A stretch of DNA of 6,170 nucleotides, taken from the NCBI GenBank assembly GCA_937901625.1, contig CALDIE010000111.1:1-6170 (forward strand), given 5' to 3'. The stretch is from an uncultured Lachnospiraceae bacterium (GTDB taxonomy: Bacteria > Bacillota > Clostridia > Lachnospirales > Lachnospiraceae). The notes under the pieces are model-generated. The model worked only from the letters and a program-made list of their open reading frames with translations, had not been told where the DNA came from and searched no databases. Made by a program: the position numbers and the translations under genes. Of this stretch, positions 1 through 6,170 are shown piece by piece; positions within the stretch are counted from its first letter, which is position 1, and each line of letters starts with the position of its first letter.

Positions 1-2326
1 CCAGCGCTTCCTTCGCCGCTGCCAGCACACTATCCTTATCCGCATCCTTGGAGACCGTAATGGTCGCACGGATCTTACCGTTCAACTGTACGCCGACCTC
101 CACATTGCTCTCCACAGTCTTCGCCTCGTCAAATTCCGGCCATGTGGTCTGATATACTCTTCCCTCATAGCCTGCAATCGCCCATAATTCCTCCGTGATA
201 TGCGGTGCTACCGGATTCAGCAATGTCAATAAAGTCTTGTACTCACCTCTCGTAACCGCATTTTTCTTGTAAAAATCATTGATCAGTGCCATCATCGCGG
301 CAATTGCCGTATTATATTTCAGGTTTTCAAAATCGCCCGAAACCTTCTTAATGGTCTGATGCATCTTTGTCTCCAGATCAGCGCTGTAGCTGTCGCCGTC
401 CACCAGAATATCCTGCAGCTTCCACACTCTCTCGAGGAATCTGCGGCAGCCCTTCACGCCGTCCTCGCTCCATGCGGCCGACAGATCGAACGCGCCAATA
501 AACATCTCGTAGGTGCGCAGGGTGTCCGCGCCGTAATCTCTCACGATGTCATCCGGATTCACCACGTTTCCGCGGGACTTGGACATCTTCTCACCGTTGG
601 AGCCCAAGATCATACCGTGGCTCGTGCGCTTCTGATACGGTTCCGGACAAGGCACCACGCCCTGATCATACAAAAATCTGTGCCAGAATCTGGAATACAG
701 AAGATGCAGTGTCGTGTGCTCCATACCGCCGTTATACCAGTCCACAGGCAGCCAGTAATCCAAAGCTTCCTTGCTCGCAAGCGCCTCGGTGTTGTGAGGA
801 TCGGTGTAACGAAGGAAATACCATGAGGACCCCGCCCACTGGGGCATGGTGTCCGTCTCACGCTTCGCCGGTCCGCCACAGCAGGGGCAAGTTGTATTAA
901 CCCAGTCGGTCATAGCCGCCAAAGGCGATTCACCGTTATCGGTAGGCATATAGCTCTCCACCTCTGGAAGCTCTAACGGAAGCTCACTCTCATCCAGAGG
1001 AACGAAACCGCATTTTTCACAATGTACAATGGGGATCGGCTCTCCCCAGTAACGCTGTCTGGAGAATACCCAGTCACGAAGCTTATAGTTCGTGGTCTTT
1101 CTTCCGTACCCCATTTTTTCGATCATCATGGGTGCTTCCTTCTTTAAAACAGAACTCTCAAGTCCGTTCCAATCACCGGAATTGATCATTGTGCCGGCTG
1201 CTTCCGTATAAGCCTCTTCCATGTTCTCGATCTCTTTTCCGTCCCTGGCAATGACCTGGATGATCGGAAGATCGAATTTTTTAGCAAATTCAAAGTCACG
1301 GTCATCGTGTGCAGGTACGCACATGATGGCTCCGGTACCGTAATCGGCCAGTACATAATCGGAAAGCCAGATGGGAACTCTTGCGCCGTTTAAAGGATTG
1401 ATCGCATAGGTTCCGGTAAATACGCCGGTCTTTTCCTTATCCTGTAAACGATCCACATTCGACTTGGTGGATGCTTTAAAGATATACTCATCCACGGCAG
1501 CCTTGTTTTCCGGGGTTGCCAAAGAAGCTGCCAGTTTATGCTCCGGAGCCAGTACCATAAAGGTTGCTCCGTAGAGTGTATCGGGACGGGTGGTATAGAC
1601 GGTGATCGCTTCATCGCGTCCCTCGACCTTAAATTCTACCTCAGCACCGTAGGAACGGCCGATCCACTCGGTCTGCATCTTCTTAACCTTCTCGGGCCAG
1701 TCGAGCTTATCCAAATCATCCAGTAAACGATCCGCGTAAGCTGTAATCTTTAACATCCACTGTTTAAGGTTTTTCTTGGTGACAACGGTATGGCAGCGCT
1801 CACACTTACCGTCAACAACCTCTTCATTGGCAAGACCGGTCTTGCAGGACGGACACCAGTTGATCGGCATCTCTTTTTCGTATGCAAGACCTTTTTTAAA
1901 CATCTGAACAAAGATCCACTGTGTCCATTTGTAGAAGTTGGGATCTGTCGTGTTTACTTCCATATCCCAGTCATAAACAGCAGCAATCTGCTTGATCTGC
2001 TTTTTGATATTCGCCACATTGCTGGCTGTGGAAACTGCGGGATGTACGCCGTTTTTGATGGCGTAATTCTCCGCGGGAAGGCCGAAAGCATCCCATCCCA
2101 TGGGGTGGATGAGATAATATCCGTTAAGCATTTTATAACGGCTCCACACATCGGAGATCACATATCCTCTCCAGTGTCCAACGTGAAGTCCGCTGCCGGA
2201 AGGATACGGAAACATATCCAGACAGTAATACTTCGGTTTCTTTCCGTCATTGACATTGATGGGATTCTCATCCCAAATCTTTCTCCATTTTTCTTCGATT
2301 TCCCGGTGATTGTAAGGTGTTGCCAT
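1..2326 (-). CDS. leuS: Leucyl-tRNA synthetase (LeuRS), 3' end cut by window edge
   Basis: This cytoplasmic class Ia aminoacyl-tRNA synthetase charges tRNA-Leu with leucine using ATP and edits mischarged products. The frame is open from ATG at 2326 to the window edge, giving 775 codons. Bacterial LeuRS is usually about 800-860 residues, so only the last few dozen are missing. Residues run as follows: a signature PYPSG followed by HVGH (48-51, the HIGH motif); a four-cysteine zinc knuckle C158/C161/C175/C178; the CP1 editing domain with TTRPD (245-249) and YGTGA...HDDRD (HDDRD at 340-344); a second probable zinc site C436/C439 with C480/C483 just before the METDTM-like segment and SSWY; KMSKS at 580-584; then the helical anticodon-binding domain. 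AAGGAG at 2336-2341 lies 9 nt before the ATG, which fixes the start. No frameshift is seen. It has its own promoter overlapping the upstream hairpin. Identity is essentially certain. Confidence 0.98.
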   Translation of the reverse strand, partial: MATPYNHREIEEKWRKIWDENPINVNDGKKPKYYCLDMFPYPSGSGLHVGHWRGYVISDVWSRYKMLNGYYLIHPMGWDAFGLPAENYAIKNGVHPAVSTASNVANIKKQIKQIAAVYDWDMEVNTTDPNFYKWTQWIFVQMFKKGLAYEKEMPINWCPSCKTGLANEEVVDGKCERCHTVVTKKNLKQWMLKITAYADRLLDDLDKLDWPEKVKKMQTEWIGRSYGAEVEFKVEGRDEAITVYTTRPDTLYGATFMVLAPEHKLAASLATPENKAAVDEYIFKASTKSNVDRLQDKEKTGVFTGTYAINPLNGARVPIWLSDYVLADYGTGAIMCVPAHDDRDFEFAKKFDLPIIQVIARDGKEIENMEEAYTEAAGTMINSGDWNGLESSVLKKEAPMMIEKMGYGRKTTNYKLRDWVFSRQRYWGEPIPIVHCEKCGFVPLDESELPLELPEVESYMPTDNGESPLAAMTDWVNTTCPCCGGPAKRETDTMPQWAGSSWYFLRYTDPHNTEALASKEALDYWLPVDWYNGGMEHTTLHLLYSRFWHRFLYDQGVVPCPEPYQKRTSHGMILGSNGEKMSKSRGNVVNPDDIVRDYGADTLRTYEMFIGAFDLSAAWSEDGVKGCRRFLERVWKLQDILVDGDSYSADLETKMHQTIKKVSGDFENLKYNTAIAAMMALINDFYKKNAVTRGEYKTLLTLLNPVAPHITEELWAIAGYEGRVYQTTWPEFDEAKTVESNVEVGVQLNGKIRATITVSKDADKDSVLAAAKEAL

Positions 2327-2417
2327 TGGTTTTTGCTCCTTATTAACGACTTTTACTTTTGCAGGTTCTTAAAAAACTGCTTTCCGGTTTTAAAAATTGC
2401 ACAAAAAAACCAAGAAA

Positions 2418-2446
2418 ACTATATCACAAAGCCCGCTTGGTGACAA
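2418..2446 (-). promoter_or_regulatory. Predicted sigma-A-type promoter of leuS
   Basis: Read on the minus strand, TTGTCA (2441-2446, 5 of 6 matches to the -35 consensus) is followed by a 17-nt spacer and TATAGT (2418-2423, 5 of 6 matches to the -10 consensus). Start of transcription would fall near 2411, leaving a leader of about 85 nt before the leuS ATG. The -35 hexamer lies in the loop and one arm of the hairpin at 2427-2456, so promoter and terminator share DNA. The leader is AT-rich and shows no T-box stems or the conserved T-box sequence often found upstream of synthetase genes in Firmicutes. The call rests on hexamer match and spacing only. Confidence 0.7.
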
Positions 2447-2456
2447 GCGGGCTTTG
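2427..2456 (-). terminator. Strong hairpin after flotillin gene, probable terminator
   Basis: A perfect 13-bp inverted repeat (arms 2427-2439 and 2444-2456, 4-nt loop) lies 41 nt beyond the flotillin stop. On the minus strand the stem is CAAAGCCCGCTTG and its partner. The U-tract after the stem is poor (UGAUAUAGUUUU), so efficiency as an intrinsic terminator is uncertain, although the GC-rich core and position between two genes fit well. The symmetrical arms could also act in the plus direction, but no plus-strand gene approaches from the left. Confidence 0.65.
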
Positions 2457-2496
2457 CTTTATCCGGATCCGAAAAAGGATCTTAAATAATTGTATT

Positions 2497-4038
2497 TTAC
2501 TGTTCGTTCTTATTGTCGTCGGCAATCTTTCCGGCTGCATCGGCAATCTTTTCAACGCTCTTTGCATCCACACCGCTTACATTTATGTTGCGGGTTACCT
2601 TTGCGTCATAGGTGCTGGCTTTCATGATCTCCGTAAAATCCACACCCGTTGCTTCCGTCATGGTATCAAAAACCTGCTTCATGACCACAGGCATATTACC
2701 GGAGATCTGGGAGATACCTGCTGCGTCGGATCCGCTTCCGGAACTTCCGTAGATGCTTACCTTATCAATAGCAGCCAAAGGTTTTGATACTTCGGCAGCC
2801 ATCTGAGGCAGGATATTGATCATCATTTCTACCACAGCGGCACCATTGTACTTCTTGTAGGCGTCGGCTTTCTTTTCCATGGCTTCTGCTTCCGCAAGAC
2901 CCTTTGCGCGGATAGCCTCCGCTTCCGCAAGACCCTTTGCCGTGATACCGGCTGCTTCCTGCTCGGCAGCGTAACGGGATGCGTCTGCCTTTGCCTTCTG
3001 TGCTTCAGCAATCTTTTCCTGTTCGTATTTTTCTGCTTCTGCCTGACGCTGACGCTGTACAAGCCTTGCTTCCGCTTCTTTCTCAGCACGATACTTTTCG
3101 GCATCGGCCTGACGTTCTACCTGTGCTGCCAGTTCCTGCTGACGTACAATAACTTCTTTTTGCTTTAATTCCGCTTCTCTCTCGGCTTTTGCGATCTGAA
3201 CGTTTACGGTCTGTGTTTCGATCGTCTTGGCCTGTTCCTGCTTCTGAATCTCGTACGCAGCGTCTGCCTCCGCGCGTTTGATATCCGCCTGAACTTTCAG
3301 CTCGGACTTTCTGATATCCAGCTCGTTGTTCTTCTGCGCGATCTGTGTTTCGGAAGCAATCTGCGCATCGTTTGCCTGCTTTCTGGCTTCTGCCTGTGCC
3401 ACAGCGATTTCCTTTTCGGCATCGGCTCTGGAGATCTCGGCATTTTTGCGGATGGCTACGGTATTGGCAATACCGAGGTTTTCTATAACTCCAAGTCCGG
3501 CATCATCGATGTTCTGGATATTAAAGGAAACGATTTCGAGTCCCATCTTTGCCATATCAACGGCTGCGTTTTCCTGCACCTTGGTGGCAAATGTTTTACG
3601 GTCATTCATGATATCCACAAGTTTCATGGAGCCGATGATCTCACGCAGATTACCTTCCAGGACATTTACTACCATCATGTTGATGTAGTTGGAATCCTTA
3701 TTTAAGAAGTTTTCGGCGGCATGCTTTAATAATTCCGGATCTGTACTGATCTTTACGGTTGCTACTGAATCAACCATGATATTGATATAATCCAGTGTCG
3801 GGATCGTTTTTGAGGTCTTTACATCAACCGATAACATGCGAAGACTTAAACGGTCGATCCTCTGTAAGAACGGTATACGCACGGAACTCCTGCCCATGAT
3901 ATACTTTGGTTCCTTTTTAAGACCTGAGATAATGATGGCCTGGTCGGTAGGCGCTTTTACATAGCCTGACGCGATGATTATGATCAGTAAAATAACGACG
4001 ACCGTGATCACGATAGCTAAAATGATTTCATGTGACAT
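2497..4038 (-). CDS. floT: Flotillin family protein (SPFH domain, FloT/YuaG-like)
   Basis: Flotillins are membrane-anchored scaffold proteins that oligomerise and organise membrane microdomains; in Bacillus FloT affects membrane fluidity, signalling and secretion. From the ATG at 4038 the protein has 513 residues, like Bacillus FloT (about 509). Residues 5-24 form one very hydrophobic segment (Ile/Val/Leu) that fits membrane insertion. An SPFH domain follows (about 27-190), including the segment EGNLREIIGSM near 128-138 and MAKMGLEIVSFNIQ near 162-175. Residues about 195-390 form a long Ala/Glu/Lys/Gln-rich coiled coil with AEAE repeats. The C-terminal part (about 398-513) has the flotillin-like MMINILPQMA, a Gly/Ser-rich linker and a TGVDF segment. 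An in-frame TTG at 4044 adds two residues and is an alternative start. The gene is flanked by its own promoter and a hairpin, so it looks monocistronic. The usual NfeD-type partner is not adjacent. The family is certain; the exact FloT orthology is inferred. Confidence 0.95.
   Translation of the reverse strand: MSHEIILAIVITVVVILLIIIIASGYVKAPTDQAIIISGLKKEPKYIMGRSSVRIPFLQRIDRLSLRMLSVDVKTSKTIPTLDYINIMVDSVATVKISTDPELLKHAAENFLNKDSNYINMMVVNVLEGNLREIIGSMKLVDIMNDRKTFATKVQENAAVDMAKMGLEIVSFNIQNIDDAGLGVIENLGIANTVAIRKNAEISRADAEKEIAVAQAEARKQANDAQIASETQIAQKNNELDIRKSELKVQADIKRAEADAAYEIQKQEQAKTIETQTVNVQIAKAEREAELKQKEVIVRQQELAAQVERQADAEKYRAEKEAEARLVQRQRQAEAEKYEQEKIAEAQKAKADASRYAAEQEAAGITAKGLAEAEAIRAKGLAEAEAMEKKADAYKKYNGAAVVEMMINILPQMAAEVSKPLAAIDKVSIYGSSGSGSDAAGISQISGNMPVVMKQVFDTMTEATGVDFTEIMKASTYDAKVTRNINVSGVDAKSVEKIADAAGKIADDNKNEQ
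2888..2940 (-). repeat. 33-bp-period tandem repeat inside the flotillin coiled coil
   Basis: An identical 20-bp sequence occurs at 2888-2907 and 2921-2940, offset by exactly 33 bp. In the protein this is two successive 11-residue units, AKGLAEAEAIR and AKGLAEAEAME, at residues about 367-388 (ATG numbering). The 33-bp step keeps the frame and matches an 11-residue coiled-coil periodicity. It probably arose by local duplication; it could change copy number by slippage. Confidence 0.85.
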
Positions 4039-4047
4039 ATTCAATAT

Positions 4048-4056
4048 CCCCTCCTT
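4048..4056 (-). promoter_or_regulatory. Ribosome binding site of the flotillin gene; start codon ambiguous
   Basis: The minus strand reads AAGGAGGGG, an almost perfect anti-Shine-Dalgarno match. From AGGAGG (4050-4055) there are 11 nt to the ATG at 4038 and 5 nt to an in-frame TTG at 4044. Neither spacing is ideal. I prefer ATG because it is the stronger initiation codon and begins directly at the hydrophobic anchor; the difference is only two residues (Met-Asn). Confidence 0.75.
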
Positions 4057-4066
4057 ATTATTGTGT

Positions 4067-4087
4067 GGTCAAAAGGTACTTTTGACC
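4067..4087 (-). promoter_or_regulatory. Perfect 9-bp inverted repeat in flotillin leader (operator or RNA hairpin)
   Basis: Arms 4067-4075 (GGTCAAAAG) and 4079-4087 (CTTTTGACC) are perfect complements separated by 3 nt. The element lies about 45-65 nt after the predicted transcription start and 10 nt before the ribosome binding site. It could be a dimeric repressor operator or a leader hairpin that affects translation or mRNA stability. A 3-nt loop is tight but possible. No U-run follows, so it is not a terminator. I do not recognise the motif as belonging to a known regulator. Confidence 0.5.
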
Positions 4088-4136
4088 CTGCCTGATGTCA
4101 CGAATTGCTCCGTTGCCAAAGCAACTCTCATGATTC

Positions 4137-4166
4137 ATTGTATGATGTCTTCACCTAAACGGTCAA
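4137..4166 (-). promoter_or_regulatory. Predicted sigma-A-type promoter of the flotillin gene
   Basis: On the minus strand TTGACC (4161-4166, 5 of 6 to the -35 consensus) is followed by an 18-nt spacer and TACAAT (4137-4142, 5 of 6 to the -10 consensus). Transcription would start near 4130, giving a leader of about 90 nt that contains a small GTTGC/GCAAC hairpin and the 21-nt inverted repeat at 4067-4087. The promoter sits just after the aminopeptidase gene, which supports independent transcription of the flotillin. Confidence 0.6.
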
Positions 4167-4176
4167 GCACTCCCAA

Positions 4177-4192
4177 GGCGCAGTTTAGCGCC
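4177..4192 (-). terminator. Short GC-rich hairpin after aminopeptidase gene, weak terminator candidate
   Basis: A 5-bp stem, GGCGC/GCGCC, with a 6-nt loop lies 16 nt beyond the aminopeptidase stop. It is the only stem-loop in the right place, but no run of U follows on the minus strand (next bases TTGGGAG), so intrinsic termination would be inefficient. Read-through from the aminopeptidase into the flotillin gene is possible. Confidence 0.3.
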
Positions 4193-4208
4193 CGTTCGTT
4201 TCAGGAGT

Positions 4209-6014
4209 TTAAATTGCCCTGGTGGCTTGACGGAGCCACTCCTCATCTTCCTTTGAAAGGTAAGGAGAGATCGTTTCGAACACTTTTTGATGATATGAAT
4301 TTAACATTTCCCGGTCCGCGGACGTCATCTCGTCCAAAACGATGCCGTCAAGGTCGATCGGAACCCAGGTAAGCGGCTCAAAGTAGAGGAATGTCCCGTC
4401 GTCATTTACAGGTCCTTCTTTACACAGAAGTATGTTTTCTATACGGATCCCGTGACTGCCGGCCACATAAACACCCGGTTCATCGCTTACGATCATTCCG
4501 GGAAGCAGAACGGCTTCCGATGCGCCCCGGGTATATTTCCAGCGAATGTTGTGAGGACCTTCATGTACATTTAACATATAGCCGATGCCGTGACCGGTTC
4601 CGCATTTATAATCCATATAGGTTTTCCAAAGCGGCTCTCTTGCAAGGATATCCAGGTTCCTTCCCGTACAACCTTTTAAGAATACGGCATTTTGGAGATG
4701 CAGCATACCGATCACGACCCGGGTAAACTGTCTCTTGATCTCTTCGGATACATTGCCGAGAATAAGAGTTCTGGTCACATCGGTGGTACCGCCGTCATAT
4801 TGTCCGCCGGAATCCACAAGGTAAAGTCCGTCGGAGCCGATCTCTGAATGATCCTCTTTTGTCGCTTCATAATGCATCATGGCCGCATTGGGACCAAACG
4901 CGCTGATCGTGGTAAAGGAAAGATCAAAAAATCCCGGGATCTCGCTTCTTCTGTGATCTAAGTCTTCCTGAAGGGTAACCTCCGTCATCGGTGTTTTGCC
5001 GTGAGTAACTTTTACATCATGTAAAAAGCGGGCCAGTACGGCAGAGTCCTTTTTATAGACTTCTTTCATGTAGCGGATCTCCGTAGGATTTTTCCTTGCC
5101 TTCTCGTCTTCCGTTATATTACGTTCAAAGATCAGTTTTTGACCTGATAGGATAGTAAGGATCTCATAATTTGTATTGGCCGGATCGATAAGGAATGCTT
5201 TATCCCCTGCAACTTTGGAGGCGGTTTTATGTAAGAAATCATAAAACTCATCATAAGCAAGGACGGTAACCCCGGAAGAGTTTAAGTACGTAACGATTTC
5301 CTTCGTTACGGAAGTATTTTTTAAAAACAGATATACGCTGTCATCGGAAATATACGTATACGCATACGCCACAGGGTTAAAGGCAATATCGCAGCCTCTT
5401 ATGTTAAAAAGCCACATCTGATCGTCCAGTTTGGACAGAATATACGCGTCCGCTCCCTCTTTTCTCATATGTGTCCGGATCTTACCGATCTTAGATACTA
5501 CGGATTCCCCGCATAATTCTTCAGGGAGAATTCGGATAGCACCGGAGGGATCTTCTTTTCGATCGTTCCATAAAAAAGATGGGATTTCAAAATCCGTCCT
5601 TAAAGTAACGCCTCTTTTGGCAAGTCTGTTGTATAAATCCTTACCGAAAGTCGCGCCGATCAGTTTTCCGTTTACGGCGACAGTATCACCGGTATTTACG
5701 GTATCTGTTATCGCGTCAAGTAATTCGGGAACGCCTGCCTGACCTGTACGCATCAGCAAGATACCGCTTCCATCAAGCTCCTTTTTAGCCTGAACAAAAT
5801 ACCGGCCGTCTGTCCACAACCAGGCTCTGTCTAAGCCTACCAGGAGATCGCCGTTTGATCCGGTAAATCCCGAAAAATATTCTCTTTCCTTGTAATGATC
5901 ACTTATGTATTCGGAAGCATGAGGATCCTGCGTTTTAAAAAGGCAGGCAGAAATCCCGTTTTCCTTCATATAGGTCCGCAATCCGGACAGTCTTGATATG
6001 ATCTCCGATCCCAT
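4209..6014 (-). CDS. Xaa-Pro aminopeptidase, long form (aminopeptidase P, peptidase family M24B)
   Basis: This dinuclear metal enzyme removes the N-terminal residue from peptides whose second residue is proline and probably serves intracellular peptide turnover. The 601-residue length matches the three-domain eukaryote-like form (human XPNPEP1 type), not the shorter (about 440-residue) E. coli PepP. Two creatinase-like N-terminal domains (about 8-140 and 145-305) precede the pita-bread catalytic domain (about 315-530) and a C-terminal M24 tail (about 540-601). All expected metal ligands are visible: D401 in VDSGGQY, D412 in TTDVTRT, H475 in GTGHG, E512 in SDEPG and E526 in IRIEN. The catalytic histidines H381 (MMHYEA) and H484 (NVHEGP) are also present, with spacings matching the human enzyme except for about three extra residues between H475 and E512. 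No signal peptide is seen, so it is cytosolic. AAAGGAG (6024-6030) lies 9 nt before the ATG. The gene begins 21 nt after deoC and is probably in its operon. Confidence 0.95.
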   Translation of the reverse strand: MGSEIISRLSGLRTYMKENGISACLFKTQDPHASEYISDHYKEREYFSGFTGSNGDLLVGLDRAWLWTDGRYFVQAKKELDGSGILLMRTGQAGVPELLDAITDTVNTGDTVAVNGKLIGATFGKDLYNRLAKRGVTLRTDFEIPSFLWNDRKEDPSGAIRILPEELCGESVVSKIGKIRTHMRKEGADAYILSKLDDQMWLFNIRGCDIAFNPVAYAYTYISDDSVYLFLKNTSVTKEIVTYLNSSGVTVLAYDEFYDFLHKTASKVAGDKAFLIDPANTNYEILTILSGQKLIFERNITEDEKARKNPTEIRYMKEVYKKDSAVLARFLHDVKVTHGKTPMTEVTLQEDLDHRRSEIPGFFDLSFTTISAFGPNAAMMHYEATKEDHSEIGSDGLYLVDSGGQYDGGTTDVTRTLILGNVSEEIKRQFTRVVIGMLHLQNAVFLKGCTGRNLDILAREPLWKTYMDYKCGTGHGIGYMLNVHEGPHNIRWKYTRGASEAVLLPGMIVSDEPGVYVAGSHGIRIENILLCKEGPVNDDGTFLYFEPLTWVPIDLDGIVLDEMTSADREMLNSYHQKVFETISPYLSKEDEEWLRQATRAI

Positions 6015-6035
6015 GATCTTTGACTCCTTTTTTGT

Positions 6036-6170
6036 TTAAAGAAATTGTTTTGTGGCAGACGCGCCGATCCTGTCACATCCGAGATCGACAAACATTTCAA
6101 AATCTTCTTTCGTTCGGATCCCGCCGGCAGCCTTGATCTTAACATCCTCACCGATATGATCCTTAAATAA
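6036..6170 (-). CDS. deoC: Deoxyribose-phosphate aldolase, C-terminal 44 residues (5' part outside window)
   Basis: The enzyme splits 2-deoxyribose 5-phosphate into glyceraldehyde 3-phosphate and acetaldehyde in deoxynucleoside catabolism. Only the last 44 codons and a TAA stop (6036-6038) are present; the frame is open to the window edge. The visible part contains KAAGGIRT, matching the conserved KPAGGVRT/KASGGIRT strand of class I DeoC whose lysine (Lys201 in E. coli) is part of the catalytic pair, then DRIGASA, the phosphate-binding RIGTS-like turn, and a short tail. The Schiff-base lysine lies upstream, outside the window. The tail is short, as in Bacillus-type DeoC (about 220 residues). 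Because the fragment is brief, identity rests on these two motifs, which are specific to the family. Confidence 0.88.
   Translation of the reverse strand, partial: LFKDHIGEDVKIKAAGGIRTKEDFEMFVDLGCDRIGASATKQFL

Noticed and set aside
359..826. 155-codon open frame on the plus strand
   Set aside because: Antisense to the catalytic and KMSKS part of leuS, with composition expected from a reverse-frame shadow and no plausible ribosome binding site.
2367..2386. Imperfect inverted repeat GCAG...CTGC in the leuS leader
   Set aside because: Only 4 bp of outer stem plus AT pairs with a mismatch, so it is too weak to call a structure.
1790..2443. 217-codon open frame on the plus strand
   Set aside because: It lies opposite leuS and runs through its start, leader, promoter and hairpin. 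The product shows no recognisable domain, while the minus-strand LeuRS frame has full motif support.
2829..3104. Lys/Arg/Gln-rich open frame on the minus strand
   Set aside because: It is an out-of-frame reading of the repetitive flotillin coiled coil.
3326..3688. Cys/Ala/Ser-rich open frame on the plus strand
   Set aside because: It is the mirror of the Ala/Glu-rich flotillin coiled coil and SPFH domain; its odd composition comes from that.
4049..4087. Second possible -35 (TTGACC in the inverted repeat) for a closer flotillin promoter
   Set aside because: At 17 nt downstream only GATATT is found, a poor -10, and it would place the start at or beyond the ribosome binding site.
3974..4372. 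Plus-strand open frame spanning the flotillin-aminopeptidase intergenic region
   Set aside because: It overlaps both confirmed minus-strand genes, shows no domain, and covers the flotillin promoter and ribosome binding site.

Overview
The window looks like an ordinary chromosomal segment of a low-to-moderate GC Firmicute, most likely a Lachnospiraceae-type clostridium. This is inferred from the style of the LeuRS, flotillin and aminopeptidase P proteins, the strong AAGGAG-type ribosome binding sites, and sigma-A-like promoters. All genes lie on the minus strand, so transcription runs from high to low coordinates: deoC (3' end only), a long-form Xaa-Pro aminopeptidase, a flotillin, then leuS (5' part, cut by the window edge). 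I found no tRNA, rRNA, CRISPR array, insertion sequence, phage gene or other sign of horizontal transfer.

Region 6036-6170 holds the last 44 codons of deoxyribose-phosphate aldolase. Its stop lies 21 nt before the ATG of the aminopeptidase P gene (4209-6014), whose ribosome binding site sits in that gap, so the two are probably co-transcribed. Between the aminopeptidase and the flotillin (about 170 nt) there is a GC-rich hairpin without a U-run, a good sigma-A-like promoter (TTGACC-18-TACAAT), and a perfect 9-bp inverted repeat in the predicted flotillin leader. The flotillin (2497-4038, with an alternative TTG start at 4044) has an N-terminal membrane segment, an SPFH domain, a long Ala/Glu-rich coiled coil and a flotillin-type C-terminus. 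No NfeD-like partner adjoins it.

Between flotillin and leuS (about 170 nt) a perfect 13-bp hairpin is followed and overlapped by a near-consensus promoter (TTGTCA-17-TATAGT). Its -35 hexamer lies in the loop and one arm of the hairpin, so termination of the flotillin transcript and initiation of leuS are packed into about 40 bp. The leuS leader is short, about 85 nt, and carries no T-box. leuS itself is intact for 775 codons and lacks only its extreme 3' end.

The four genes do not form one pathway: deoxynucleoside catabolism, proline-peptide turnover, membrane-domain organisation and translation. I see no convincing undescribed system. The most interesting points are the compact terminator/promoter overlap, the inverted repeat in the flotillin leader, the flotillin without NfeD, and the deoC-aminopeptidase pairing.
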